A stretch of 17,788 nucleotides of DNA from UMGS1502 sp045545435 (GTDB lineage Bacteria; Actinomycetota; Coriobacteriia; Coriobacteriales; Eggerthellaceae), in NCBI GenBank assembly GCA_045545435.1, contig JAZQAV010000181.1, positions 1 to 17,788 on the forward strand. The letters run 5' to 3'. Both the position numbers and the translations under genes were made by a program. Below are positions 1 through 6,900 of the stretch, in pieces (the stretch's first letter is position 1; the number at the start of each line of letters is the position of its first letter). The notes under the pieces are model-generated. The model was not told the DNA's origin, made no database searches, and worked only from the letters and a program-made list of their open reading frames with translations.

Positions 1-2
1 CC

Positions 3-109
3 AGACACACTTTTTGTCCGAGTGTTTAAATTGGTCGGTCATATTTAACGGCTCGAAAAAGGGGTGCTGACCTGCGTCAACACCCCAAAATTAGACACAC
101 TTTTTGTCC
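3..109. repeat. Direct repeat of a 17-bp motif, two copies
   Basis: The 17-mer AGACACACTTTTTGTCC occurs at 3-19 and again, identical and in the same orientation, at 93-109. The copies are 90 bp apart and flank a minus-strand terminator-like hairpin at 61-86. I did not see another copy elsewhere in the window. Repeated terminal motifs of this kind occur at the ends of some insertion sequences, but no transposase is visible, so this may be the edge of an element lying to the left. The repetition is certain; the meaning is not. Confidence 0.75.
56..86 (-). terminator. Probable intrinsic terminator, minus strand
   Basis: Bases 61-70 and 77-86 can form a 10-bp stem with one mismatch and a six-base loop. 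Read on the minus strand, the hairpin is followed directly by a run of five T (56-60). No minus-strand gene ends immediately before it; the nearest is the membrane-protein gene ending at 372, which has its own terminator. It may be a backup terminator or belong to the repeat-flanked element. Confidence 0.5.
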
Positions 110-164
110 TATAAGCCGCCACAGCCCATCGCGGCGTCCCAATCGAAACCCCCGCGCGACTTTC

Positions 165-200
165 CCAAAAATGAAAAGGCGCCGATGGTGTCGGCGCCTT
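165..200 (-). terminator. Intrinsic terminator downstream of the membrane-protein gene
   Basis: A perfect 10-bp stem (176-185 with 191-200) closes a five-base loop. On the minus strand it is followed by TTTTCATTTTT. It lies about 170 bp past the stop of the gene ending at 372 and is the likeliest end of that transcript. Confidence 0.65.
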
Positions 201-222
201 GATGTTGCGATTTATCACAGGC

Positions 223-301
223 AGAACTGCGCTATTGCGGACAGACTGTGCTACCGCGGGTAGGACTGCACCATCGCAAGCAGAACCGCATGACGGTGGG
301 C
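223..301. repeat. Degenerate ~20-bp tandem repeat, four units
   Basis: Four head-to-tail units of 19-20 bp run 223-242, 243-261, 262-281 and 282-301. Each starts AGAACTGC or a close variant (AGACTGTGC, AGGACTGC, AGAACCGC) and most carry a short GC-rich second half. The array lies between the membrane-protein stop (372) and its terminator, so it would be transcribed into that gene's 3' UTR. The units are too diverged for a fresh duplication. Function unknown. Confidence 0.55.
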
Positions 302-371
302 TATACCATAAAACCGCAGGTGAACTAGGGTTCTTAAAGCAACCGCCTATTCAGCATAGCCGCCCGTGCAC

Positions 372-1043
372 CTACTTGCTTTTCGCGGAAGATTCAGCGG
401 CATCGGTTGCTTCAGCAGCGGTTTCCTCGGCATCCTTCTTTTTCATGCCGAAACGACCCTTAATGCGATCGAGCACGCTGGGCTCAGCAGTTTCGCCCGC
501 CTCTTTTGCTGCAGCGTAACGAGCTTCGGCCTCTTTTTGAATCTCACGCTGCTTGGCGGCATGCTCTTTTTGCTGACGACGCGCCTCTTTGCTCTTGCCG
601 CGCGGGACGTTTTCCGCCGTGCCTTTACGCAGCTTGCGCACTTTGGAAATGTCGATGTACAGCGCAATGAAGATCAAAAGGTACGCAAGTATCAAAAGCG
701 TCGTTGAAATTTCGGCCATGGTCTCGCCCATGCCCGCCAAAACAAACGAAAGAACAGCGCTCACGCCAGCGCCAACAAGGGCAACCCAATACCAGCGACG
801 GTACATACGGTACTGCACAGCCGGAAGAGCTGCGGAGTTCATGCCAATCTGACGGGCCTTCTCTTCTTCTTTGCGGACGCGTTCGCGTTCTTCCTCGCGC
901 TTTTGCTTCTTAGTTTTAGGCGCAGGATCGCGCGTAGTAGATGCGGCCTTGGAAACAGGCTTTGCCTGCGAAGCGCTCTTGCGCGTTTTTCCCTGATGGT
1001 CATCGGTTTGATAACGCTCGTTCATGGGGTTGCGTTGGGTCAT
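372..1043 (-). CDS. Small membrane protein with two transmembrane helices and charged tails
   Basis: I do not recognise a specific family with confidence; the layout resembles actinobacterial DUF3043-type proteins. From the chosen start the protein has 223 residues. Residues 1-75 are hydrophilic and very rich in Lys, Arg and Glu, including a coiled-coil-like stretch at about 45-66. Two hydrophobic helices follow at about 84-104 and 112-132, joined by a short loop. The rest is again highly charged, with an Ala/Glu-rich end. Both tails are probably cytoplasmic. The ATG at 1043 was chosen because AGGAG lies 10 bases upstream (1054-1058); the open frame extends to 1127 without a comparable site. 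It ends at 372 and is probably monocistronic, with a terminator at 165-200. Function unknown. Confidence 0.7.
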   Translation of the reverse strand: MTQRNPMNERYQTDDHQGKTRKSASQAKPVSKAASTTRDPAPKTKKQKREEERERVRKEEEKARQIGMNSAALPAVQYRMYRRWYWVALVGAGVSAVLSFVLAGMGETMAEISTTLLILAYLLIFIALYIDISKVRKLRKGTAENVPRGKSKEARRQQKEHAAKQREIQKEAEARYAAAKEAGETAEPSVLDRIKGRFGMKKKDAEETAAEATDAAESSAKSK

Positions 1044-1223
1044 TCTTGTAAAGCTCCTCGATAACGCCATTTTCGGGCAGGTACTATTATTGCTGCTTGC
1101 AGCAGTCTTTTTGTCGCGAACAATCATCTTAATACTTGCGCGCGGTGTATGCTAGGTTTTTCCTGCCAGCTACGCCAAAACCCGATGAACTACCAAATTT
1201 CTAACTACAGACTCGCTGTAGCG

Positions 1224-1336
1224 GGCAACTGCATCCACAGCACGCAAGCAGTTCCAAGCTTGTTGCATCGGGCAACTGCGAGCGCCGCGGATAAAAACCT
1301 CCAAGCGTGCAACAACAGGCAACTGCATCCACAGCA
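1224..1336. repeat. Interspersed 19-bp repeat, two exact copies and one partial
   Basis: GGCAACTGCATCCACAGCA occurs exactly at 1224-1242 and 1318-1336, 94 bp apart. A partial copy (GGGCAACTGC) lies midway at 1270-1279. The stretch between them has related Gly/Cys-anticodon-like GC words but no coding potential. It is intergenic. This may be a small local duplication or a degraded repeat family. Confidence 0.65.
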
Positions 1337-1404
1337 GGTAAGCTTGCCGCAGGCAGCACTTGCCGTTCATGCAAAGGCTTCTCTGCCGCGATTGCCAAAT
1401 ACGC

Positions 1405-1443
1405 AAAAGGCGGTTCCTTGGCCCAATGCTCAAGGAACCGCCT
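1405..1443 (-). terminator. Intrinsic terminator of purC
   Basis: A perfect 13-bp stem (1408-1420 with 1431-1443) closes a 10-base loop. On the minus strand it begins 27 bases after the purC stop and is followed by TTTT. This is the strongest hairpin in the window. Confidence 0.85.
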
Positions 1444-1470
1444 CATTTAGGCATTCAATCTTTGCGTGGT

Positions 1471-2343
1471 TTAGTAAGAGAACGTGCGACCCGTAATGCG
1501 CTCGTAAGCCTGTACGTACTTCTGGCTGGTTTTCTCGATGATCTCAGCGGGAAGGTGCGGCGGCTCGCCCTGCTTGTCCCAGTTAGCGGAAAGCCAATCG
1601 CGAACGAACTGCTTGTCGTAGCTTGCCTGGCTGGAACCGGGCGCGTACTCTTCACCAGGCCAAAAACGCGAGCTATCGGGAGTCAGAACCTCATCGGCAA
1701 GAATGATCTTGCCGTTCAGGCGGCCGAACTCAAACTTGGTGTCGGCAATGATGATGCCCTGCTTTTCAGCGTGATCGCGCGCCGTTGAGTAAATTTTAAT
1801 GGCCAAATCGCGCAGCGTTTCGGCATCCTGTTGCCCGATGATTTCAGCGCAGCGCTCAAAGCTGATGTTCTCGTCGTGCCCGCCCAATTCGGCCTTCGTG
1901 GAAGGCGTGAACAGCGGCTCATCGAGCTTGGAGGAATTAACCAAGCCTTCGGGCAGCGGAATACCGCACACCGTGCCCGAATTTTGGTACTCTTTCAGGC
2001 CACTACCGGCCAAATAGCCGCGCACGATGCATTCAATCGGGAACATCTCGGCTTTCTTCACCAGCATGAAACGGCCGCGCAGATAATCAGAATACGGCTT
2101 GAACTGCTCGGGCAAATCAGCCACGTCGGCGCTGATCAGATGGTTCTCAACGATACCATCCATCAGCTCAAACCAGAAGCACGACAGCTGTGTGAGGACG
2201 GCGCCTTTGTGGGGAATTTCATCGGGAAGAATGTAGTCGAAGGCTGAGATGCGGTCGGTTGCAACCAGCAGCAGCTTGTCTCCTAAATCGTACAAATCGC
2301 GAACTTTTCCCTGCGCATCTGGCTTGATATCGATTCCAGTCAT
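1471..2343 (-). CDS. purC: Phosphoribosylaminoimidazole-succinocarboxamide synthase
   Basis: SAICAR synthase joins CAIR and L-aspartate with ATP to give SAICAR in cytoplasmic purine synthesis. The 291-residue protein shows the family's ATP-binding start (GKVRDLYDLGDKLLLVATDR), the signature FPIECIVRGYLAGSG and the second signature ADTKFEFG. The length fits the longer form of about 290-300 residues. The open frame runs up to 2493, but the first 50 codons do not resemble the family. The ATG at 2343 starts the expected sequence and has an AAAGGTG site about 10 bases upstream. It is a single gene with its own leader and terminator; its partner purB lies at 6901-8247 in another transcription unit. 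No defects seen. Confidence 0.97.
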   Translation of the reverse strand: MTGIDIKPDAQGKVRDLYDLGDKLLLVATDRISAFDYILPDEIPHKGAVLTQLSCFWFELMDGIVENHLISADVADLPEQFKPYSDYLRGRFMLVKKAEMFPIECIVRGYLAGSGLKEYQNSGTVCGIPLPEGLVNSSKLDEPLFTPSTKAELGGHDENISFERCAEIIGQQDAETLRDLAIKIYSTARDHAEKQGIIIADTKFEFGRLNGKIILADEVLTPDSSRFWPGEEYAPGSSQASYDKQFVRDWLSANWDKQGEPPHLPAEIIEKTSQKYVQAYERITGRTFSY

Positions 2344-2369
2344 ACCCAAACAACACCTTTCGTAGAACC

Positions 2370-2438
2370 TGCGAAACCTTGCTTTCGGTCTCTTTTCGCA
2401 TCCTTCAACATTATGGCCATCGCCCGCCCTGGATGCAA
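2370..2438 (-). promoter_or_regulatory. Candidate purC promoter and leader hairpin
   Basis: On the minus strand TTGCAT (2433-2438) and CATAAT (2410-2415) are separated by 17 bp, a fair sigma-70-type pair placing the start near 2403. The leader then contains a 7-bp stem (2370-2376 with 2394-2400) around a 17-base loop, ending just before the ribosome-binding site. I see no match to a known purine riboswitch. Confidence 0.35.
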
Positions 2439-2502
2439 TCAACAGCGAGCAATGCAACAGGCGGCACCGAAACTTGCCCGACGCCACCTGCACGAGCGCA
2501 AC

Positions 2503-4062
2503 TTAGTTCAAATCCTCGCGCGCCTGCTTGCGAAGAGCTTTCACCTTGGACGGGTTCATCTGGCGACCAGCTTTACGATCGTACAGGGGAATGTAGATGG
2601 TAAAGCACGCGCCCTCGCCCTTGCGACCTTCTACCTCAACCCATCCTTCATGGCGGTCGACAATCTCCTTGACGACCGACAATCCAATGCCCAAGCCGCC
2701 GCTAGAACGGTTGCGCCCAGCGTCGGCACGCCAGAAGCGCGAGAACACCATCTTGGCCTCATCGGGCGAAAGGCCAATGCCCGTATCTTGCACCGCAATG
2801 GAGGCCATGGCGTCGCCCTTGCCAACGCGCACGCTAATGTGCCCGCCTTCAGGCGTGTAGCGCACTGCGTTGGAAATAAGGTTTGCCGTTGCCTGGCGGA
2901 TCATGTCGGGATCGCCCAGAACGTACGTATCGAAATCGGCACGATAATCGATGGTCAAACCTGCGTCCTCAACGAACGTCTCGTGCGTGATCACAACGCC
3001 GGTGATAAGCTCACCAACATCAACCACTTCTTCCTTCATGGGGTTGGATCTGTTCTCAAGCCGCGAAAGTTTCAGCAGCGAGTCTACCAAACGGCTCAAA
3101 CGCTGCACCTCAGAGCTCACCGTGGCCAAATGCTCCTGGTCGGAGGGGAACACACCGTCGACCATGGCCTCCACGGTAGCCTGAATAGCCATAAGCGGCG
3201 TGCGCAGCTCATGCGCAACGTCCGTGGTCAAACGGCGTTCAAGCTCGCGGTCACTTTCTATTTTGTCGGCCATTTCGTCAAACGTTTGGCCCAAAAGGGC
3301 AACTTCGTCGCGCCCGCTTAAATTCGTGCGCGCACTCAAATCGCCTTCGGTAATGGCCTCGGCCGTTTGCGCAATGCGCCTTACCGGACGCACGAGATTA
3401 CGTGCGAACAGGTAGCCAATGAGCGAAGCGAGCACAATTGCCACAAGGCCTGCGGTAACCATGGCCCGGTATGAATTGTCGCGGAATTCGCGATCGGAAG
3501 AACGCAGCAGAGAATCTGACCCGTACACCCACACGCGAACGGCGCCTACCTCAACACCGTCGGAAATTATGGGCGCATGCGCGACGTTGGGAGAATCGGG
3601 CTTAGGGGCAAGCGAGGGAACTTCGAATCCCGCGCCGTCCTCGGCGTCGTCTTTTGCGACGTAGGAGCTTGAATCGTATACCACCGCCCCCGCTGCATCA
3701 ACCACCTGGACGCCCAAGCCCGATGTGAAGCCAATTGCGTTTTCGGCAGGGGCAAGCGTGCGCGAGGTAAAACGGTTGCCTTCCTCTTTGTAATTGACGC
3801 CCACGTTTTCGGCAGTTACATCGGCAATCGATTGAATGTTCTCACTCGCGTACGTTTGGAAATGCTGCTCCCATACGAATGAGACCACGCCAATGGCAAC
3901 CAAAGCGGTCATGGCGGCAATTAAGGCAAAGGAAAGCGTCACGCGCGTGGTGTACGACAAGCCTGACCACCTGAACGTGCTTAGCTTCGACTCTTTTTGT
4001 TTGGTCTGTTTAACAGACTGGCCGCCAGAATTCTCAGCGGCCAGGTTCTCGTTTTCTTGCAT
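2503..4062 (-). CDS. Membrane sensor histidine kinase (HAMP, HisKA, HATPase)
   Basis: This is the sensor of a two-component system: it autophosphorylates on His and passes phosphate to the regulator encoded just upstream. In 519 residues it shows a charged N-terminus, helix 1 (about 41-64), an extracytoplasmic sensor region (about 65-198), helix 2 (about 200-220), HAMP (about 220-275), H-box DVAHELRTPL with His284, N-box NLISNAVRYTPEGG (394-407), DTGIG (426-430), the F-box FSRFWRAD, and GGLGIG (455-460). The tail is basic. All catalytic motifs are intact. The frame extends to a TTG at 4128, but that would start inside the edge of a hairpin and has no ribosome-binding site. The ATG at 4062 is preferred, although its own site is weak too. 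The signal sensed is unknown. Confidence 0.93.
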   Translation of the reverse strand: MQENENLAAENSGGQSVKQTKQKESKLSTFRWSGLSYTTRVTLSFALIAAMTALVAIGVVSFVWEQHFQTYASENIQSIADVTAENVGVNYKEEGNRFTSRTLAPAENAIGFTSGLGVQVVDAAGAVVYDSSSYVAKDDAEDGAGFEVPSLAPKPDSPNVAHAPIISDGVEVGAVRVWVYGSDSLLRSSDREFRDNSYRAMVTAGLVAIVLASLIGYLFARNLVRPVRRIAQTAEAITEGDLSARTNLSGRDEVALLGQTFDEMADKIESDRELERRLTTDVAHELRTPLMAIQATVEAMVDGVFPSDQEHLATVSSEVQRLSRLVDSLLKLSRLENRSNPMKEEVVDVGELITGVVITHETFVEDAGLTIDYRADFDTYVLGDPDMIRQATANLISNAVRYTPEGGHISVRVGKGDAMASIAVQDTGIGLSPDEAKMVFSRFWRADAGRNRSSGGLGIGLSVVKEIVDRHEGWVEVEGRKGEGACFTIYIPLYDRKAGRQMNPSKVKALRKQAREDLN

Positions 4063-4131
4063 CACAGGAAACTCGCTATCATTTGCAGCCGAATAGCACG
4101 CCTTGCGAATTGCGATCGGCTGCGTCAATTG

Positions 4132-4156
4132 CAGTGGCGCCCCAAAGGCGCCACTG
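4132..4156 (-). promoter_or_regulatory. Intercistronic hairpin between regulator and kinase genes
   Basis: A perfect 10-bp stem (4132-4141 with 4147-4156) with a five-base loop lies between the regulator stop (4165) and the kinase start (4062). The minus strand after it has no T-run, so it is not a standard terminator. It may be an mRNA-processing or stability element that lowers kinase expression relative to regulator. Confidence 0.5.
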
Positions 4157-4164
4157 TGAGGATG

Positions 4165-4881
4165 CTATTGTTGCGTTGCGGTTTTGCTGGGATCCTCAAA
4201 ACGGTACCCAACACCATGAACCGTATGCAACCACGTAGGATGGCGCGGATTGTCGCCAATTTTTGCACGCAGGTTCTTCACGTGGCTGTCGATGGTGCGC
4301 TCGTAGCCTTCGAAATCGTAGCCGAGCACCTTTTCTACCAACTCCATGCGCGAATACACGCGGCCGGGATAGCGAGAAAGCGTGGTGAGCAGCTTGAACT
4401 CGCTGGCGGTAAGGTCAACTTCCTTGCCCGACACCAGTACTTTGTGGCCGGATACGTCAATGGTGAGCTCACCGAAGGTAAGCACCTCGCGCTGCGGCTC
4501 AGAATCGGCATGAACGCGGCGAAGCAGCGCACGCGCACGCGCAACCAGCTCGCGGGGGCTAAACGGCTTGATAAGATAGTCGTCAGCGCCAAGCTCAAGG
4601 CCGATAATGCGGTCTTCAACTTCGCCCTTTGCCGTCAGCATGATAATGGGCACATCCGAGTTGTCGCGGATGGCACGGCACACGCGCTCACCGGGAACGC
4701 GCGGAAGCATAAGATCCAAAATAACCAGGTCGAAATGATGCTTTCCAAATTCGTCAAGCGCCTCTTGACCGTCGCCAACGGCGGTAACCCAGTAATTCTC
4801 ACGCTCAAGATAAGCGGTAACGGCGTCACGAATCGCCTTTTCGTCCTCTACCAAAAGAATGCGACGAGTTTCATTGCTCAT
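4165..4881 (-). CDS. OmpR/PhoB-family response regulator
   Basis: This DNA-binding regulator (238 residues) is phosphorylated by the adjacent kinase. The receiver domain (about 6-118) has the acidic pocket VEDE (11-14), phospho-acceptor Asp56 in LVILDLMLP, Thr83 and Lys105 in the KPF motif. The C-terminal winged helix (about 132-230) ends in the typical RTIDSHVKNLRAKIG recognition-helix region and the GVGYRFE hairpin. The ATG at 4881 was chosen because it begins the receiver fold and AAAGGTG sits 5 bases upstream; 17 upstream codons in frame are not family-like. It is first in a two-gene operon with the kinase, and is divergent from the exported-protein gene at 5108. The target genes are not known. 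Confidence 0.95.
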   Translation of the reverse strand: MSNETRRILLVEDEKAIRDAVTAYLERENYWVTAVGDGQEALDEFGKHHFDLVILDLMLPRVPGERVCRAIRDNSDVPIIMLTAKGEVEDRIIGLELGADDYLIKPFSPRELVARARALLRRVHADSEPQREVLTFGELTIDVSGHKVLVSGKEVDLTASEFKLLTTLSRYPGRVYSRMELVEKVLGYDFEGYERTIDSHVKNLRAKIGDNPRHPTWLHTVHGVGYRFEDPSKTATQQ

Positions 4882-4930
4882 ACAATCACCTTTATCTCGT
4901 GTTTCGGCAGTCCTTACGGAACTGTGGCCC

Positions 4931-4967
4931 AAAATAAAATAGCTTCTTTGGACGCGCGCACAATTGT
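4931..4967 (-). promoter_or_regulatory. Candidate promoter of the two-component operon, overlapping a palindrome
   Basis: On the minus strand TTGTGC (4958-4963) and TATTTT (4936-4941) are spaced 16 bp. The -35 overlaps the palindrome ACAATTGT (4960-4967). If a regulator binds that palindrome it could block or activate this promoter. The promoter call is weak; the palindrome is plain. Confidence 0.35.
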
Positions 4968-5048
4968 ACGCCTGATTTCAAGACATTGGGCCCTCACAGC
5001 GCACTACGCTTAGAAAAAACAGGGCATTATGCGGCGCATCTGCGTTTA

Positions 5049-5105
5049 TTGTAACAATTCGGATGAAGGGGTCTTATATCTGGGGCCGAAATGACACAAT
5101 TGTGT
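5049..5105. promoter_or_regulatory. Candidate operator palindromes before the exported-protein gene
   Basis: TTGTAACAA (5049-5057) and ACACAATTGTGT (5094-5105) are inverted repeats with the same TTGT/ACAA half sites as the palindrome at 4960-4967. The second ends two bases before the ATG at 5108. Together they look like binding sites for one dimeric regulator in a divergent control region; the neighbouring response regulator is a natural but untested candidate. Confidence 0.4.
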
Positions 5106-5107
5106 GC

Positions 5108-6799
5108 ATGGCGAAACAACCAGCACATATCCGGCAAAACTCTGGCAAACACACGCCGCGCAAGCGCAACGTTGCGGGCGGTTCCATCCTAAACCGCAGC
5201 GCCCGCTCCGAATCGGGCTCGTTGGGCAACGGTTTGGGAAATGCGCGCGACAACATCATCGGCAACGTAGGCTTCAGTGCACTGGGGAGCACTCCTGCAC
5301 CTTCAAGCGGCACCTCAAACGTCTCACAACCGCGCACTCGCGCGCGTCACGCGAGCAAAACGGAATCGAGCATTGGCGCTGGCACGCCCCTTGGCACCTC
5401 GTTGGGATCTGCACCCGCGCAAGGCGGAGCCTCGTCGCTTATAGAACGCGGAAAACTGTTGCTGTCGCGTCGGTCGTTTCTTTATGGAGCGATAGGCGTT
5501 GGCGCTGTGGCCGCAGTTGGCGGCGGTGCCGCTGTGTACATTGCCTCGCAAAATGGCGACGCCGACCTGGAATATCTTGAAGTACCCACGTCAGCCGTCA
5601 CGCAACTGGGCGACCTTACACTTGTTGAAGACCCCAGCACGCGCTTGAGCTTTTATGGAAGCGTCGATTTGCCGCTGGGCTCCCTCCTGTGGTGCAACAG
5701 CAACGATGTGGCCGCCTGCCTTATTCCTACAGCCACCGGCAGCCCGCTTGCGCAAATTGCGTTGCTCATGCTGGGAAGCGCAACCTATACCGTTGTCCTC
5801 AGTGAGGCGGTTGGGGCCTCCGAAGGTTTCGAAATCTACGACGTGCGCGCCACCGCTTCCGGTGTTATTTGGACCGAGGCCAATATTCTGGAAGGCGTTT
5901 GGCGCGTATACACCGCCAAGCTCACCTCGGGCAACCTGGGCACCCCAAAGCTTGCCGATGAGGGCACCTCGCAATACGAAACGCCCAGCATTGCAGCTGT
6001 TGGTGCTTTTGGGCTTTGGCAGAAGCAAGTTCCCCTCGCCCAAGCGACGGCTTCCGACGCGCCTTCAACCGAGGTGCGACGCATTTCGTTCGGAAAAGAC
6101 GAGAGCGATGTGCTGTTTACTTCGGATCGACGTATGGCCACCCCGCTGTACGCCTCGGAGGACAGCATCGTCATCACGCCGCGCTCGCCGCTGGGAAGAT
6201 CGTACACATCCATCGTCAAAATAAAGGCCGACTCCGGCTCCATCGTTGATGCGCTCACCTTGCCAAGCTCCATGCGGCCGTTCGAAGTGGGCTGCGGAGA
6301 AACGGGCCTCATGTTCTCGTTCGAGAACATCTACAACTATGGCGACGGTATCGCCAATTTGGGAACGTACGTCCCCGCCAAGCGCGTGCCATCAACCACC
6401 ATTTCGTGGAAAAGCGACATCGACGCTGCGGCAGCCGAACAAGCGGCCGCAAGTGGCTCTGGTTCGCAAGCCGTGGTGGACGAGCGCGAACTCCCCCATG
6501 ACAACACGGCCAACTACAGCGCAGCGTCGTGGTTCCGCTTCAGCCGTACGCCAACCGCCGCACCCGCGTTCTGCGGGAAATACCTCATCGTGAAGTCAAC
6601 CTATTCCGTTTGCGGCGTCGACTTGTCCAAAGGCGAATACTTCGCACTCGATGTTGACAACGGCGCCGATAAATACGGCGAATACCTTGCAACCACGGGC
6701 ACCCATGACACGCTGGTAACCTATACGAGCATCGACTACACGCCCGTTAATGCTGCCACGCAAAAACTGTGCCGCGTAAAAATTTGGAAGCCCCTTTAA
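5108..6799 (+). CDS. Tat-anchored exported protein, probably beta-propeller
   Basis: I do not recognise a named family. From the ATG at 5108 the protein has 563 residues. About 118 low-complexity Ser/Gly/Arg/Asn residues precede a twin-arginine motif, SRRSFL (120-125), and a hydrophobic Gly/Ala/Val helix to about 147. This suggests a Tat-dependent signal anchor with the rest outside the membrane. The outer 410 residues are rich in short beta strands and loops, with repeated Trp/Tyr/Gly segments suggesting a WD/TolB-like propeller; an Ala/Ser/Gln-rich linker lies at about 446-468. It is the only plus-strand gene and is divergent from the two-component genes. The start is uncertain: neither this ATG nor the one at 5063 has a ribosome-binding site, so a leaderless mRNA is possible. 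The role is unknown; envelope sensing or ligand binding fits the context. Confidence 0.75.
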   Translation: MAKQPAHIRQNSGKHTPRKRNVAGGSILNRSARSESGSLGNGLGNARDNIIGNVGFSALGSTPAPSSGTSNVSQPRTRARHASKTESSIGAGTPLGTSLGSAPAQGGASSLIERGKLLLSRRSFLYGAIGVGAVAAVGGGAAVYIASQNGDADLEYLEVPTSAVTQLGDLTLVEDPSTRLSFYGSVDLPLGSLLWCNSNDVAACLIPTATGSPLAQIALLMLGSATYTVVLSEAVGASEGFEIYDVRATASGVIWTEANILEGVWRVYTAKLTSGNLGTPKLADEGTSQYETPSIAAVGAFGLWQKQVPLAQATASDAPSTEVRRISFGKDESDVLFTSDRRMATPLYASEDSIVITPRSPLGRSYTSIVKIKADSGSIVDALTLPSSMRPFEVGCGETGLMFSFENIYNYGDGIANLGTYVPAKRVPSTTISWKSDIDAAAAEQAAASGSGSQAVVDERELPHDNTANYSAASWFRFSRTPTAAPAFCGKYLIVKSTYSVCGVDLSKGEYFALDVDNGADKYGEYLATTGTHDTLVTYTSIDYTPVNAATQKLCRVKIWKPL

Positions 6800-6812
6800 G
6801 CCCAAAGAAAGA

Positions 6813-6840
6813 CGCACCTCACGCCATTTCGTGAGGGGCG
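6813..6840 (-). terminator. Terminator between convergent genes
   Basis: A stem of 7 perfect pairs (6817-6823 with 6830-6836), extended by three more pairs past one mismatch, lies between the plus-strand gene (stop 6799) and purB (stop 6901). On the minus strand it is followed by the T-rich TCTTTCTTT, so it best serves purB. It may also act on the convergent transcript. Confidence 0.6.
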
Positions 6841-6900
6841 CAGCATAATCGCACGGTTGGTTGCAAGAGCCGCCGCAAAACGCAGCGTCCCGAACAAAGC

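Larger units (their letters stand above)
1044..1470. other. Gene-free region between the membrane-protein gene and purC
   Basis: About 430 bases hold no believable gene; the open frames here lack ribosome-binding sites and have compositions typical of chance frames. The region contains the presumed promoter of the gene starting at 1043 (no clear -35/-10 pair found), an interspersed 19-bp repeat (1224-1336) and the purC terminator (1405-1443). Confidence 0.6.

Noticed and set aside
1091..1113. Plus-strand terminator-like hairpin followed by TCTTTTT
   Set aside because: A 5-bp stem is weak, and no plus-strand gene lies before it. It falls in the leader of the minus-strand gene.
2458..2490. Possible terminator between the kinase stop and purC
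   Set aside because: An 8-bp stem with one wobble pair and a 17-base loop, with no T-run. Not strong enough to call.
2413..3321. 302-codon plus-strand frame opposite the kinase
   Set aside because: It is antisense to the kinase ATPase domain and HAMP region, which have every expected motif; no supported start.
3997..5013. 338-codon plus-strand frame opposite the kinase and regulator
   Set aside because: It is antisense to two genes with intact motifs and has no family features.
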